Positions 18,240-27,051 of a stretch of DNA of 64,000 nt are shown in pieces. Made by a program: the position numbers and the translations under genes. The notes beneath the pieces were generated by a model, which saw only the letters and a list, made by a program, of their open reading frames with translations, was not told the DNA's origin and made no database searches. The first letter of the stretch is position 1. Each line of letters starts with the position of its first letter. The DNA comes from Ga0077527 sp964606765 (GTDB taxonomy: Bacteria; Pseudomonadota; Gammaproteobacteria; Burkholderiales; SG8-41). The stretch spans positions 1-64,000 of the forward strand of contig CAZSIR010000002.1 of the NCBI GenBank assembly GCA_964606765.1. The letters run 5' to 3'.

Positions 18240-20216
18240 ATGAAGAGTGTTTATCCCATTGCCGCAGCGTTATGTGCGGCTTCCGTTTCCGGCCATGCGG
18301 CCGAACCCGCGGTTCCGGTCAGCGAGTTGTCCACGGTGGTGGTGACCGCCACGCGTTTTCCCGACGACCAGCGCCGGTTTCCGGTCGGCGTCACGGTGAT
18401 CACCGCGGAAGACATCCGCAACAGCACGGCCAGCACGGTGCCTGAACTGCTGCGCATGGTGCCGGGGGTGCAGACGCGCGATCTGTCCGGCACGCCCAAC
18501 CTGCAGGTCGATCTGCGCGGTTTCGGCATTTTCGGCGACCAGAACACGCTGGTGCTGCTCGACGGCCAGCGCATCAGTGAAAACGAACAGCTCACGGTGA
18601 ACTGGGCATCGATTCCGCTCGACGCCATCGAACGCATCGAGGTGATGCGCGGCAGCGGCGCGGTGCTCTACGGCGCCGGCGCCACCGGCGGCACCATCAA
18701 CATCATCACCAAGGCGCCGAAGCCGGGCGCCAGGGATGGGTTCATCGAAGGCGGCATCGGCAGCTATCGCACCCGTGATGCGCGCATCGGCGCCAACATT
18801 GCCGGCGAACGCACCGGCCTGCGCCTGACCATGGCGCGCCGTGAAAGCGACAACTATCGGGACAACAACAAGCTGCGCATCGACAGCGCGCAGCTCGACT
18901 GGCGTTATACCGGTGACGATGGCGGCATCTCGCTGAAGGCGGGCGCGGATGACCAGCACTCCGAATTGCCGGGGTCGATCAGCGAGGCGCAGATTGCGGC
19001 CAATCGCCGGCAGGCCGCGTTGCCCGGCGATTTTGCCGACCTGCGCGGAGGGTATCTCAATCTCGGCGGCACGTACCGGCTCGGGCAAAGCGAAGTGGCG
19101 GCCAATCTCTCCTACCGGGAAAAAGACACGGACTCGTCGTTTTTCGTGGCTTCGCCGTTCCGCAACAATGTGCAGACCCATACACGGCAACTGCTGTTCA
19201 CGCCGCGGGTGAAAATTCCCCATCAGCTTGGCGGATGGAGCAACACGCTGGTGGCCGGTGTTGACCTCGAAGACTGGGATTTCCAGGGTAATGCCGGTCC
19301 GTCCACCGTGGGCCGTCCCCAGGCCACGCAGCGCAGTGATGCGCTCTATGCACAGCATACGACGGTGTTCGGCAGCGGCACTGCGCTGGCCATCGGCGCG
19401 CGCGGCCAAAGGGTGACTTACAGCGTCGCGGATCCGGCGAATGCCGCCGCCTTGGCGGAGCGCAAGCGCAACCTCGACGCCTACGAGCTGGCGCTGCGCC
19501 AGCCGCTGGGCGGCGGCTGGTCGATCTACGGAAAAATCGGCAGCAGTTTCCGCGTGCCCAATGTCAATGACAACTACAGCCTGTTCACGGCCACGGTGAA
19601 CCTGCTGGAGCCGCAGACCGCGCGCGACCGCGAGCTGGGGGTGGAAGCCCAACGCGGCGCATCGCGCTACCGCGTCGCCATGTACGAAATCGAACTGGAG
19701 AACGAAATCCTGCTGGACCCCGTGACATTCACCAACCGCAACCTGCCGCCGACGCGGCGGCGCGGGGTCGAGGCCGAAGCGCGCTGGCAGCCGGTGAGCG
19801 GGGTTGACCTGTCCGCGGGCTATACCTATGCCGAAGCCGAATTCCGTTCCGGCAGTTTCGGCGGCACGCCGATTGCCGGCAATGACGTGCCGCTGGTGCC
19901 GCGCCATGCCCTGAGCCTGGGCGCGGGCTGGAAGTTTGCGGCGCGCACACGCATCGATGCTGCGCTGCGTTACACCGGCGAGCAGCGCTACGACGGCGAC
20001 GAGCTGAACGCCTTCAACCAGAAAATGCCGGCGTATACCGTCGTCGATCTGAAGCTGGGTCACGATCAGGGCGACTGGCGCTTCGCCGCCGGCGTGCTGA
20101 ACCTGTTCAACGAGCATTATTTTTCCTATGGCGTGTTCACCGGATTTCCGACGTACTCGGCATTGCCGGCGCCGGAGCGCGCCATTTTTGTGACGGCGCG
20201 CTATACCTTCCGTTAG
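18240..20216 (+). CDS. btuB: TonB-dependent vitamin B12 outer-membrane receptor, BtuB-like
   Basis: Starting at ATG 18240 after AAGGA, the 658-aa protein has a signal peptide (MKSVYPIAAALCAAS, cleaved near GHAAEP), a TonB box-like LSTVVVTATR, and a plug domain (VPELLRMVPGVQTRD, VLLDGQRIS, IERIEVMRGSGAVLYGAGATGGTINI). The rest is beta-barrel ending in ARYTFR with the terminal aromatic needed for assembly. The cobalamin riboswitch upstream argues strongly that it imports cobalamin or a cobinamide across the outer membrane. No btuCDF or cobalamin-synthesis genes are next to it. A terminator follows directly. Confidence 0.92.
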   Translation: MKSVYPIAAALCAASVSGHAAEPAVPVSELSTVVVTATRFPDDQRRFPVGVTVITAEDIRNSTASTVPELLRMVPGVQTRDLSGTPNLQVDLRGFGIFGDQNTLVLLDGQRISENEQLTVNWASIPLDAIERIEVMRGSGAVLYGAGATGGTINIITKAPKPGARDGFIEGGIGSYRTRDARIGANIAGERTGLRLTMARRESDNYRDNNKLRIDSAQLDWRYTGDDGGISLKAGADDQHSELPGSISEAQIAANRRQAALPGDFADLRGGYLNLGGTYRLGQSEVAANLSYREKDTDSSFFVASPFRNNVQTHTRQLLFTPRVKIPHQLGGWSNTLVAGVDLEDWDFQGNAGPSTVGRPQATQRSDALYAQHTTVFGSGTALAIGARGQRVTYSVADPANAAALAERKRNLDAYELALRQPLGGGWSIYGKIGSSFRVPNVNDNYSLFTATVNLLEPQTARDRELGVEAQRGASRYRVAMYEIELENEILLDPVTFTNRNLPPTRRRGVEAEARWQPVSGVDLSAGYTYAEAEFRSGSFGGTPIAGNDVPLVPRHALSLGAGWKFAARTRIDAALRYTGEQRYDGDELNAFNQKMPAYTVVDLKLGHDQGDWRFAAGVLNLFNEHYFSYGVFTGFPTYSALPAPERAIFVTARYTFR

Positions 20217-20237
20217 CCGGCCCGAACCGCCGCTTTC

Positions 20238-20264
20238 AAAGCCGCGCCCCGCGCGGCTTTTTTT
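20238..20264 (+). terminator. Rho-independent terminator after the btuB-like gene
   Basis: AGCCGCGC (20240-20247), a CCC loop and GCGCGGCT (20251-20258) form a perfect stem followed by TTTTTT. It separates the receptor gene from msbA. Confidence 0.85.
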
Positions 20265-20332
20265 GTTGCGGCACGCCGGGCGCATCGGCGCAGCTTTCCC
20301 TTTGTTATCAAAAGTTTGCTATCGTTCGCCCT

Positions 20333-22081
20333 GTGAAATCGATGTCCGGAACCGAGCTGTATTTGCGTCTGCTGCGCCATGTGCGGCCGTACTGGCGCAT
20401 TTTTGCGCTGGGCGTGCTGGGCATCATCATCGTCGCCGCCACCGAGCCGGCCTTGCCGGCGCTGCTGAAGCCCTTGCTGGACGGCGTATTCGTGGAAAAA
20501 AACGAAGCCGTGATCCGCTGGACGCCGGTGTTCATCATCGGCCTGTTCGTGATTCGCGGCCTCGCTGAATATCTGGCGCAGTTCGCGCTGTCCTGGGTCG
20601 GCAACCGGCTGGTGATGGACCTGCGCGGGGTGATGTTCCGCAAGCTGCTGACGCTGCCGGCGCGTTATTACGACGACCAGGCCTCGGGCAACCTGATTTC
20701 CAAGCTGACCTTTGACGTGATGCAGGTGACCACCGCGGCGACCAGCGTGCTGACCGCCGTGTTCAAGGACGCGCTGGTGATCGTCGGTCTGCTCGGCTGG
20801 ATGCTCTGGCTCAACTGGAAACTGACGCTGCTGTCGCTGGTGATGACGCCTGTCATCGTGCTGGTGGTGCGCGTGATCAGCATCAAGCTGCGCAATTCCA
20901 GCCGCCAGGTGCAGCAGCAGATGGGCGACATGACCCAGGTGATCCAGGAGACGATTGAAGGCCACCGCGTGGTCAAGCTGTTCGGCGGGCAGGATTACGA
21001 ACAGCGCCGCTTTGATGCGCAGGCCGACAGCGTGCGCCGCCAGCTGATGAAACAGGTGGCTGCTTCCGCGGCGAGCGTGCCCATCGTGCAGTTCGTCGCG
21101 GCGCTGGCGCTGGCCGTGATCGTGTACCTCGCGACCCAGCAGTCGAATGCCGCCGAAGTCACCGTCGGCGGTTTTGTATCCTTCATCACGGCGATGCTGA
21201 TGCTGACGGCCCCGCTGAAGCGGGTGACCAGCGTCAATGAACCCCTGCAGCGCGGACTGGCCGCGGCGGAAAGCGTGTTTGCGCTGATCGACCAGCCCGG
21301 CGAGCCGGATTCCGGAACGGTTGATCCGGAGCGCGCGCTCGGCGAGATCCGTTTTGAACAGGTCTCCTTCACCTATGCCGCCGACGGCCGGGCGGCGCTG
21401 TCCGACATCAACCTCGCCATCGCGCCCGGCGAAACCGTCGCCCTTGTCGGCGCTTCGGGCAGCGGCAAGACCACGCTGGCCAATCTCGTGCCGCGCTTTT
21501 ATCTGCCGGGCGGCGGACGCATCCTGCTCGACGGCGTGGATATCGCCAGCCTGAAGCTGTCCGGCCTGCGCGCCAATATCGCGCTGGTCAGCCAGGATGT
21601 GGTGCTGTTCAATGACACCGTTGCCGCCAATATTGCCTATGGCGCGCTGCACAGGACGGCGCAGGCCGACATCGTCGCCGCAGCCGAAGCCGCGCATGCG
21701 ATGGAATTCATCCGCGCAATGCCGCAGGGGCTCGACACCATGGTCGGCGAGAACGGCGTCAAGCTTTCGGGCGGCCAGCGCCAGCGCCTCGCGATCGCGC
21801 GCGCCCTGCTGAAGAATGCGCCGGTGCTGATTCTGGATGAGGCCACTTCCGCGCTCGACACCGAATCCGAGCGCCATGTCCAGGCCGCGCTGGAAGAACT
21901 GATGCGCGGGCGCACCACGCTGGTCATCGCCCACCGGCTGTCGACGATCGAAAAGGCCCATCGCATCGTCGTGCTCGATGCCGGACGCATCGCGGAAAGC
22001 GGCAGCCACGCCGAATTGCTGGCGCGAGAAGGAATTTACGCGAAGCTTTACCGCAACCAGTTCCAGGCGGAGGCCGCATGA
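20333..22081 (+). CDS. msbA: Lipid A/lipopolysaccharide export ABC transporter MsbA
   Basis: A half-transporter of 582 aa: a six-helix exporter domain (residues about 15-310) followed by a nucleotide-binding domain. The ATPase has Walker A GASGSGKTT (near 375), signature LSGGQRQRLAIARALL (near 482), Walker B ILDEATSALD and the H-loop IAHRLST. The N-terminal LYLRLLRHVRPYWRIF and LARYYDD-like coupling segment (LPARYYDDQASGNLISKLT) are typical of MsbA, which flips lipid A-core across the inner membrane. GTG 20333 is taken as start; an ATG 9 nt later is equally possible. Its stop overlaps the following glycosyltransferase start (ATGA), linking it to the glycan genes. Confidence 0.9.
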   Translation: MKSMSGTELYLRLLRHVRPYWRIFALGVLGIIIVAATEPALPALLKPLLDGVFVEKNEAVIRWTPVFIIGLFVIRGLAEYLAQFALSWVGNRLVMDLRGVMFRKLLTLPARYYDDQASGNLISKLTFDVMQVTTAATSVLTAVFKDALVIVGLLGWMLWLNWKLTLLSLVMTPVIVLVVRVISIKLRNSSRQVQQQMGDMTQVIQETIEGHRVVKLFGGQDYEQRRFDAQADSVRRQLMKQVAASAASVPIVQFVAALALAVIVYLATQQSNAAEVTVGGFVSFITAMLMLTAPLKRVTSVNEPLQRGLAAAESVFALIDQPGEPDSGTVDPERALGEIRFEQVSFTYAADGRAALSDINLAIAPGETVALVGASGSGKTTLANLVPRFYLPGGGRILLDGVDIASLKLSGLRANIALVSQDVVLFNDTVAANIAYGALHRTAQADIVAAAEAAHAMEFIRAMPQGLDTMVGENGVKLSGGQRQRLAIARALLKNAPVLILDEATSALDTESERHVQAALEELMRGRTTLVIAHRLSTIEKAHRIVVLDAGRIAESGSHAELLAREGIYAKLYRNQFQAEAA

Positions 22082-23058
22082 ACGGCAATGCCGCAGCCGA
22101 CAGGATCACGCACTCGCTGGTGATTCCGGTGTACCGCAACGAGGCTTTTTTGCCGGAATTGCTGAAGGCGGTGGAAGCCATTGCGGCCGGGGTGTCCGGT
22201 GTCATGGAAGTGGTTTTTGTCATCGACGGCAGCCCGGACCGTTGCGAGGAATGGCTGCTGACCCGCTTGCCGCGATATGCAGTGCCGGCGCAACTGCTGG
22301 CGCTGTCGCGCAATTTCGGATCATTTGCCGCAATCCGCGTCGGGCTGGCACAGGCGCGCGGCGAGTACATCGCGGTGATGGCGGCTGATCTGCAGGAGCC
22401 GCCGGAACTGGTGACGGATTTTTTCAGGGCGCTGGCCGGCGGGCAGCAGGATGTTGCGCTCGGCACCCGCGCCAGTCGCGACGATCCGCTGGCGGGGAAA
22501 ATGGCCTCGGGCCTGTTCTGGCGCATTTACCGCCGCTTCGTGCAGCCGGACATGCCGGTGGCCGGCATTGACATGTTTGCCGTCACGCGCAAGGCGCGCG
22601 ATGCCCTGCTGCGTCTCGATGAATCGCACAGTTCGCTGGTGGCGCAGCTGTTGTGGATCGGTTTTGACCGGGTCGAGGTGCCTTATGCGCGGCGTGCGCG
22701 CACGCACGGCGAAAGCGGCTGGACCCTGCGCAAAAAACTGCGTTACCTGTTCGACAGCCTGTTTTCCTTCACCGACATTCCGATCACCGTGCTGACCCTG
22801 ATCGGCTTTGCCGGCACCTTCCTGTTCCTGGTGCTGGGTGCGGTGCTGCTGGTGCTGCGCATGGCGGGCATGATCGAGGTGCAGGGTTATACCGCGATCA
22901 TGGTGACGATCCTGTTTTCGGCCTCGCTGATCCTGCTTGGCCTCGGCATCGTCGGCAATTATGTCTGGCGCGCCTATGAAAACACCAAACAGCGCCCGCT
23001 GGGCATCATCCGCGCGCAGCGCGAGTTTCCGGGTGCGGGTCATGCACGCGATGACTGA
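22078..23058 (+). CDS. Polyprenyl-phosphate glycosyltransferase (GT2, GtrB/ArnC/DPM1-like)
   Basis: The 326-aa product has a GT-A domain with SLVIPVYRNEAFLPELL, VFVIDGSPDRC, and AADLQEPPELV, where the D-x-Q motif replaces DxD as in GtrB. It ends with two transmembrane helices (ITVLTLIGFAGTFLFLVLG and a second one finishing GNYVWRAYENTKQRP). Such enzymes transfer a sugar from a nucleotide to undecaprenyl phosphate on the cytoplasmic face, supplying a lipid-linked donor for GT-C enzymes. GGAGG precedes the ATG, which overlaps the msbA stop. The overlapping next gene encodes a GtrA-type protein, its usual partner for flipping the lipid-linked sugar. Confidence 0.88.
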   Translation: MNGNAAADRITHSLVIPVYRNEAFLPELLKAVEAIAAGVSGVMEVVFVIDGSPDRCEEWLLTRLPRYAVPAQLLALSRNFGSFAAIRVGLAQARGEYIAVMAADLQEPPELVTDFFRALAGGQQDVALGTRASRDDPLAGKMASGLFWRIYRRFVQPDMPVAGIDMFAVTRKARDALLRLDESHSSLVAQLLWIGFDRVEVPYARRARTHGESGWTLRKKLRYLFDSLFSFTDIPITVLTLIGFAGTFLFLVLGAVLLVLRMAGMIEVQGYTAIMVTILFSASLILLGLGIVGNYVWRAYENTKQRPLGIIRAQREFPGAGHARDD

Positions 23059-23458
23059 CGCCGATCCCGTTCCACTGCCTCCGCGCAGCGAAGCGCAACG
23101 CCTGCTGCGTTTCGTGCTGGCCGGCGCAGTCAACAGCGGACTGTCGGTGCTGGTGTACCAGGCCGCGCTGTTCGTGATGCCGCATGCGCCTGCCTATGTG
23201 CTGGCCTATCTCGCCGGCATCGTGATGGCTTATGTGCTGTATTCGCGGCAGGTGTTTGATGCGCCGCTGGGCACCGCGCGTTTTGCCGCTTTTGCCGTGT
23301 TTTACCTGTTGAGCCTGGCCGTGGGTACGCTGCTCAATGCGATGCTGATCGAAATGCTCGGCGTGGCGGCCCGGCTGGCGGTGTTCATCACGATTGCACT
23401 GATGCTGCCGGTGAACTACCTGGGTTCGCGCTTCTGCCTGCGCGCGCCGGCAAAATGA
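23042..23458 (+). CDS. GtrA-family membrane protein
   Basis: A protein of about 138 aa with four hydrophobic helices: LLRFVLAGAVNSGLSVLVYQ, the second with YVLAYLAGIVMAYVLYSRQVF, then two more, ending NYLGSRFCLR. The pattern FxxxGxxNxxxxxxxY and the N(Y/F)xxSRxxVF-like end are typical of GtrA proteins, proposed flippases of undecaprenyl-phosphate sugars. Alternative starts are ATG 23042 and ATG 23051, both inside the end of the glycosyltransferase gene. The pairing of synthase and GtrA suggests that one sugar residue is added on the periplasmic side. Confidence 0.83.
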   Translation: MHAMTDADPVPLPPRSEAQRLLRFVLAGAVNSGLSVLVYQAALFVMPHAPAYVLAYLAGIVMAYVLYSRQVFDAPLGTARFAAFAVFYLLSLAVGTLLNAMLIEMLGVAARLAVFITIALMLPVNYLGSRFCLRAPAK

Positions 23459-23470
23459 TCGGCACCGATA

Positions 23471-23866
23471 ATGCTTAAAAATATCATCAAATTCAAAGAG
23501 CTGGGTGACGACCAGGGCTGGCTGGTGGCACTCGAGGCGGAGCGCAACATTCCCTTCCCGGTGCGCCGCGTCTATTACATCTACGGCACCCGTCCCGGCG
23601 TGCATCGCGGGCGCCACGCGCACCACAAGCTGCGCCAGGTGCTGGTCTGCCTCAACGGCGCCTGCACCATCCTGCTCGATGACGGTCGCCGGCGCGAAGA
23701 AGTGCGCCTCACCGGCAATACCGAAGGTCTGGTGCTGGAACCGATGATCTGGCACGAGATGTATGATTTTTCACCGGGCTGCGTACTGATCGTTCTTGCC
23801 GATGCCTGGTACGACGAAGCCGATTACATCCGTGATTACGCCGCGTTCAAGGCGCTGTGCCCATGA
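23471..23866 (+). CDS. dTDP-sugar 3,4-ketoisomerase (FdtA/QdtA-like cupin)
   Basis: A 131-aa cupin with the FdtA pattern: RRVYYIYGTRPGVHRGRHAH followed by HKLRQVLVCLNG, then PMIWHEMYDFSPGCVLIVLA and a C-terminal ADYIRDY. The two histidines in RGRHAH correspond to the catalytic residues of the family, which isomerises dTDP-4-keto-6-deoxyglucose to the 3-keto sugar. The next two genes supply an acyltransferase and a PLP aminotransferase, completing a route to a dTDP-3-acylamino-3,6-dideoxyhexose (Fuc3NAc or Qui3NAc). FdtA and QdtA differ in C4 stereochemistry, which I cannot tell from motifs. The rmlA and rmlB genes needed for the precursor are not in the window. Confidence 0.86.
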   Translation: MLKNIIKFKELGDDQGWLVALEAERNIPFPVRRVYYIYGTRPGVHRGRHAHHKLRQVLVCLNGACTILLDDGRRREEVRLTGNTEGLVLEPMIWHEMYDFSPGCVLIVLADAWYDEADYIRDYAAFKALCP

Positions 23867-24333
23867 GCGCAATCAAAAAAATCCACCCCAGCGCGGATGT
23901 GCAGACCACCGCAGTCGGCGAAGGTACGCAGATCTGGCAGTACACCGTGGTGCTGCCGGGCGCGCGCATCGGGCACGACTGCAACCTGAATGCGCATTGC
24001 CTGGTCGAGAATGACGTGGTGATCGGCAACCGCGTCACGCTGAAATCCGGCGTGTTCCTGTGGGACGGCATCACGGTCGAAGACGATGTATTCATCGGCC
24101 CCAATGCGACCTTCACCAACGACAAGTTTCCGCGTTCGCGGCGCAAACCTGAAAATTTCCAGCGCATCGTGCTGAAACGCGGTGCCTCGATCGGCGCCAA
24201 TGCCACGATCCTCGGTGGCGTGACCATTGGCGAGGGCGCCATCGTCGGCGCCGGCAGCGTGGTGACCCGCGATGTGGCGCCGGGCACCATTGTGCGCGGC
24301 AATCCGGCACGGGTTGCCGGCAAGGCGCCCTGA
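23863..24333 (+). CDS. Left-handed beta-helix acyltransferase for a 3-amino sugar (FdtC/QdtC-like)
   Basis: From ATG 23863 (overlapping the ketoisomerase stop) the protein is 156 aa. It contains imperfect hexapeptide repeats through most of its length (IWQYTVVLPGARIG, LNAHCLVENDVVIGN, VTLKSGVFLWDGITV, DVFIGPNATFTNDKFPRS, and a second repeat block after about residue 110). The ATFTNDKFPRS loop is typical of nucleotide-amino-sugar N-acetyltransferases such as WlbB, QdtC and FdtC, and the loop His/Asn residues bind acetyl-CoA and the amino sugar. It would acylate the 3-amino group made by the aminotransferase encoded next. The donor need not be acetyl-CoA. Confidence 0.85.
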   Translation: MSAIKKIHPSADVQTTAVGEGTQIWQYTVVLPGARIGHDCNLNAHCLVENDVVIGNRVTLKSGVFLWDGITVEDDVFIGPNATFTNDKFPRSRRKPENFQRIVLKRGASIGANATILGGVTIGEGAIVGAGSVVTRDVAPGTIVRGNPARVAGKAP

Positions 24334-24354
24334 GTCGCGAGACGAGACCCGGCC

Positions 24355-25470
24355 GTGATTCCGCATCCAATCCCCTTTCTCGACCTGAAGGCCATCAATG
24401 CCCGCGAGCGCGAAGCGCTGATTGCCGCATTCACCCGTGTGCTCGATTCGGGCTGGTACATCCTGGGGGAGGAAGTCGCCGCCTTTGAGCGCGAATACGC
24501 GCAGTTTTGCGGCACCCGGTTTGCGGTCGGTGTCGGCAACGGCCTGGACGCGCTGACGCTGAGCCTGCGCGCGTACCGCGAACTTGGCCGCCTCAAGGCC
24601 GGCGATGCAGTCGTGGTGCCGGCAAACACGTACATCGCCACCATCCTCGCGATCAGTGAAAACGGCCTGACACCGGTGCTGGTCGAACCGGATCCCGCCA
24701 CCTACAACCTTGATGCCGCATTGATCGAAGCGGCGCTGACGCCACGCACAAAGGCGATCCTGCCGGTGCATCTCTACGGCCAGACTGCGGACATGACGGG
24801 CATCAATGCCGTGGCGCGCAGGCACGGCCTGCTCGTCATCGAAGACAGCGCGCAGGCCCATGGCGCACGCCATGGCGGCGTCTGTGCCGGTGCGCTGGGC
24901 GATGCCTCCGGCCACAGTTTTTTTCCGAGCAAGAATTTCGGCGCGCTGGGGGATGCCGGCGCGGTGACCACCAACGATGCGGAGCTGGCCGACGTGCTGC
25001 GCGCGCTGCGCAATTACGGTTCGCGCGAGAAATACGTCAACGACCATCAGGGCGTCAACAGCCGGCTCGACGAACTGCAGGCTGCGCTGCTGCGGGTCAA
25101 GCTGAAGCGGATCAGCGCCGACAACGCGCGGCGCCGGGAACTGGCACAACGTTATCTGGAAGGCATCCGTCATCCGGCGATCACGCTGCCGGTGGTGGCG
25201 CCCGGCAATGAGGCGGTATGGCATGTGTTCGTGGTGCGCACGCCGGACCGCGCCGGCCTGCAGCGGCATCTGCAGCAGCAGGGCATCGGCACCCTGATCC
25301 ATTATCCGATCCCGCCACACCATCAGCGCGCCTACGCGGCATGGAAAGATCGCGCCTATCCTGTCACCGAACACATCCACGCCGAGGTGCTGAGCCTGCC
25401 GATCAGCCCGGTGCTGCCGGACGCCGATGCCGACAGGGTGATCGCCGCCTGCAACGCCTGGAAACAATGA
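24355..25470 (+). CDS. DegT/DnrJ/EryC1 family sugar aminotransferase (FdtB/QdtB-like)
   Basis: A 371-aa PLP enzyme beginning at GTG with PIPFLDLKAINARERE. The fold-type I landmarks are VGVGNGLDALTLSLRAY, VVVPANTYIATILAIS, VIEDSAQAHGA (Asp164 stacks the pyridine nitrogen) and FFPSKNFGALGDAGAV, with Lys193 as the Schiff-base residue. Family members transfer an amino group from glutamate to a keto sugar nucleotide. Its position after the FdtA- and FdtC-like genes points to C3 transamination of dTDP-3-keto-6-deoxyhexose. It lies 21 nt after the acyltransferase gene. Confidence 0.9.
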   Translation: MIPHPIPFLDLKAINAREREALIAAFTRVLDSGWYILGEEVAAFEREYAQFCGTRFAVGVGNGLDALTLSLRAYRELGRLKAGDAVVVPANTYIATILAISENGLTPVLVEPDPATYNLDAALIEAALTPRTKAILPVHLYGQTADMTGINAVARRHGLLVIEDSAQAHGARHGGVCAGALGDASGHSFFPSKNFGALGDAGAVTTNDAELADVLRALRNYGSREKYVNDHQGVNSRLDELQAALLRVKLKRISADNARRRELAQRYLEGIRHPAITLPVVAPGNEAVWHVFVVRTPDRAGLQRHLQQQGIGTLIHYPIPPHHQRAYAAWKDRAYPVTEHIHAEVLSLPISPVLPDADADRVIAACNAWKQ

Positions 25471-25490
25471 GCAACAGGTCCTGATCGTCG

Positions 25491-27050
25491 ATGCTGTTCA
25501 ATTCGCTGCCGTTCATATTCCTCTTCCTGCCGGTCGTGCTGATCGGGTTCTTCGTGCTTGGCCGGTTCAACCGGCTGGCCGCTGCGGGCTGGCTGGCACT
25601 GGCCTCTTTCGTGTTCTACGGCTGGTGGAGTCCGAAATATGTCTTGCTGCTCGCGGGCTCCATCCTGTTCAACTACAACGCCGGACTGGCCATCGCTCGT
25701 GCCGCTCTGGCCGGGGAAAAGCGGCGCGGCAAACGCCTGCTGACGCTGGCCGTCATCGCCAACCTCGCGCTGCTGGCCTACTACAAGTACGCGAATTTTT
25801 TCCTCGACAACATCAATGCGCTGACCGGCGGCAGCCTCAGTTTCGGCGAGATCATCCTGCCGCTGGGCATTTCATTTTTCACCTTCACCCAGATAGCCTT
25901 CCTCGTCGACGCCCACCAGGGCAAGGCGCGCGAATTCAACCTGGTGCATTACGGCCTGTTCGTCACCTATTTCCCGCACCTGATTGCCGGGCCCATCCTG
26001 CACCACGGTGAAATGATGCCGCAGTTCGGCCGTCGGGAAATTTACAGTGCGGATTGGGACAACCTGGCCGCGGGAGCGACGATGTTCCTGATCGGCCTGT
26101 TCAAGAAGGTGATGATTGCCGACGAGATCGGTCCCTACGGCACGCCGTTTTTCGAGGCGGCGCAGGGCGGCGTGGCGTTGACATTCATCGAGGCCTGGTG
26201 CGGCGCGCTGGCCTACACCTTCCAGCTGTATTTTGATTTCTCCGGTTATTCGGACATGGCCGTCGGCCTGTCGCTGCTGTTCGGCGTGCGCCTGCCGGTG
26301 AATTTCCATTCGCCGTACAAGGCGGTGAACATCATCGACTTCTGGCGGCGCTGGCACATGACCCTGTCGCGCTTTTTGCGCGATTACCTGTATGTGCCGC
26401 TGGGCGGCAACCGCAAAAGCAAGATGCGGCGCTACATCAACCTGATGGTCACGATGGTGTTGGGGGGTTTATGGCACGGCGCCGGCTGGACCTTCGTGCT
26501 GTGGGGCGCGCTGCACGGCCTGTACCTGGTGATCAACCACGCCTGGCTGGGCCTGCGGCGCAGCCTGGGCCAGGATCGCCACCACGGCACGCCCTGGGGG
26601 CGCCGCTTCGGCTGTGTGCTGACGTTTGCCGCCGTGGTCGCCGGATGGGTGGTTTTTCGCGCGGAATCGGTGCCGGCGGCGCTGAACATGCTTTCGGGCA
26701 TGGCGGGCCTGAACGGCTTCACGCTGCCGGATGTGTGGCTGGCGAAATGGGGCGCCTTCGGCCAGTGGCTGGCGCAGCAGGGCGTGAGCTTCAATGACAG
26801 CCGCGGACTGGTCCGCACCGGGCTGATCAACTGGATCATCATCCTGCTCGCCATCGTCTGGCTGGCGCCAAACAGCCAGCAGATCCTGGGTCGCGCGCGG
26901 CCCGCGCTGGGCGTGCCGAAGGATTCGCCGTACCAGGGCCGCCTGCTGTGGCGGCCGGCGCTGTGGCTGGCCGTGCCGGCAGCGATGCTGCTGGTGCTGT
27001 GCATCGTCAATCTGCACAAGCAGTCCGAGTTTCTCTACTTCCAGTTCTGA
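25491..27050 (+). CDS. MBOAT-family membrane O-acyltransferase (AlgI-like)
   Basis: A 519-aa membrane protein with about ten hydrophobic helices. It starts MLFNSLPFIFLFLPVVL, the standard AlgI/DltB-like beginning, and has FYGWWSPKYVLLL, ALTGGSLSFGEIILPLGISFF, and FSGYSDMAVGLSLLFG. The catalytic His lies in LGGLWHGAGWTFVLWG (near residue 328). These proteins take an acyl group, usually acetyl, from a cytoplasmic donor and pass it through the membrane to a periplasmic partner or glycan. The next gene, 1 nt away, encodes an SGNH-like periplasmic protein, the expected partner for O-acylation of an exported polysaccharide. Confidence 0.9.
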   Translation: MLFNSLPFIFLFLPVVLIGFFVLGRFNRLAAAGWLALASFVFYGWWSPKYVLLLAGSILFNYNAGLAIARAALAGEKRRGKRLLTLAVIANLALLAYYKYANFFLDNINALTGGSLSFGEIILPLGISFFTFTQIAFLVDAHQGKAREFNLVHYGLFVTYFPHLIAGPILHHGEMMPQFGRREIYSADWDNLAAGATMFLIGLFKKVMIADEIGPYGTPFFEAAQGGVALTFIEAWCGALAYTFQLYFDFSGYSDMAVGLSLLFGVRLPVNFHSPYKAVNIIDFWRRWHMTLSRFLRDYLYVPLGGNRKSKMRRYINLMVTMVLGGLWHGAGWTFVLWGALHGLYLVINHAWLGLRRSLGQDRHHGTPWGRRFGCVLTFAAVVAGWVVFRAESVPAALNMLSGMAGLNGFTLPDVWLAKWGAFGQWLAQQGVSFNDSRGLVRTGLINWIIILLAIVWLAPNSQQILGRARPALGVPKDSPYQGRLLWRPALWLAVPAAMLLVLCIVNLHKQSEFLYFQF

Positions 27051-27051
27051 G

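Noticed and set aside
20213..22009. Antisense open frame of 598 codons opposite msbA
   Set aside because: It is low-complexity and rich in His, Gln and Arg, mirrors msbA codons, and has no domain; msbA is unmistakable.
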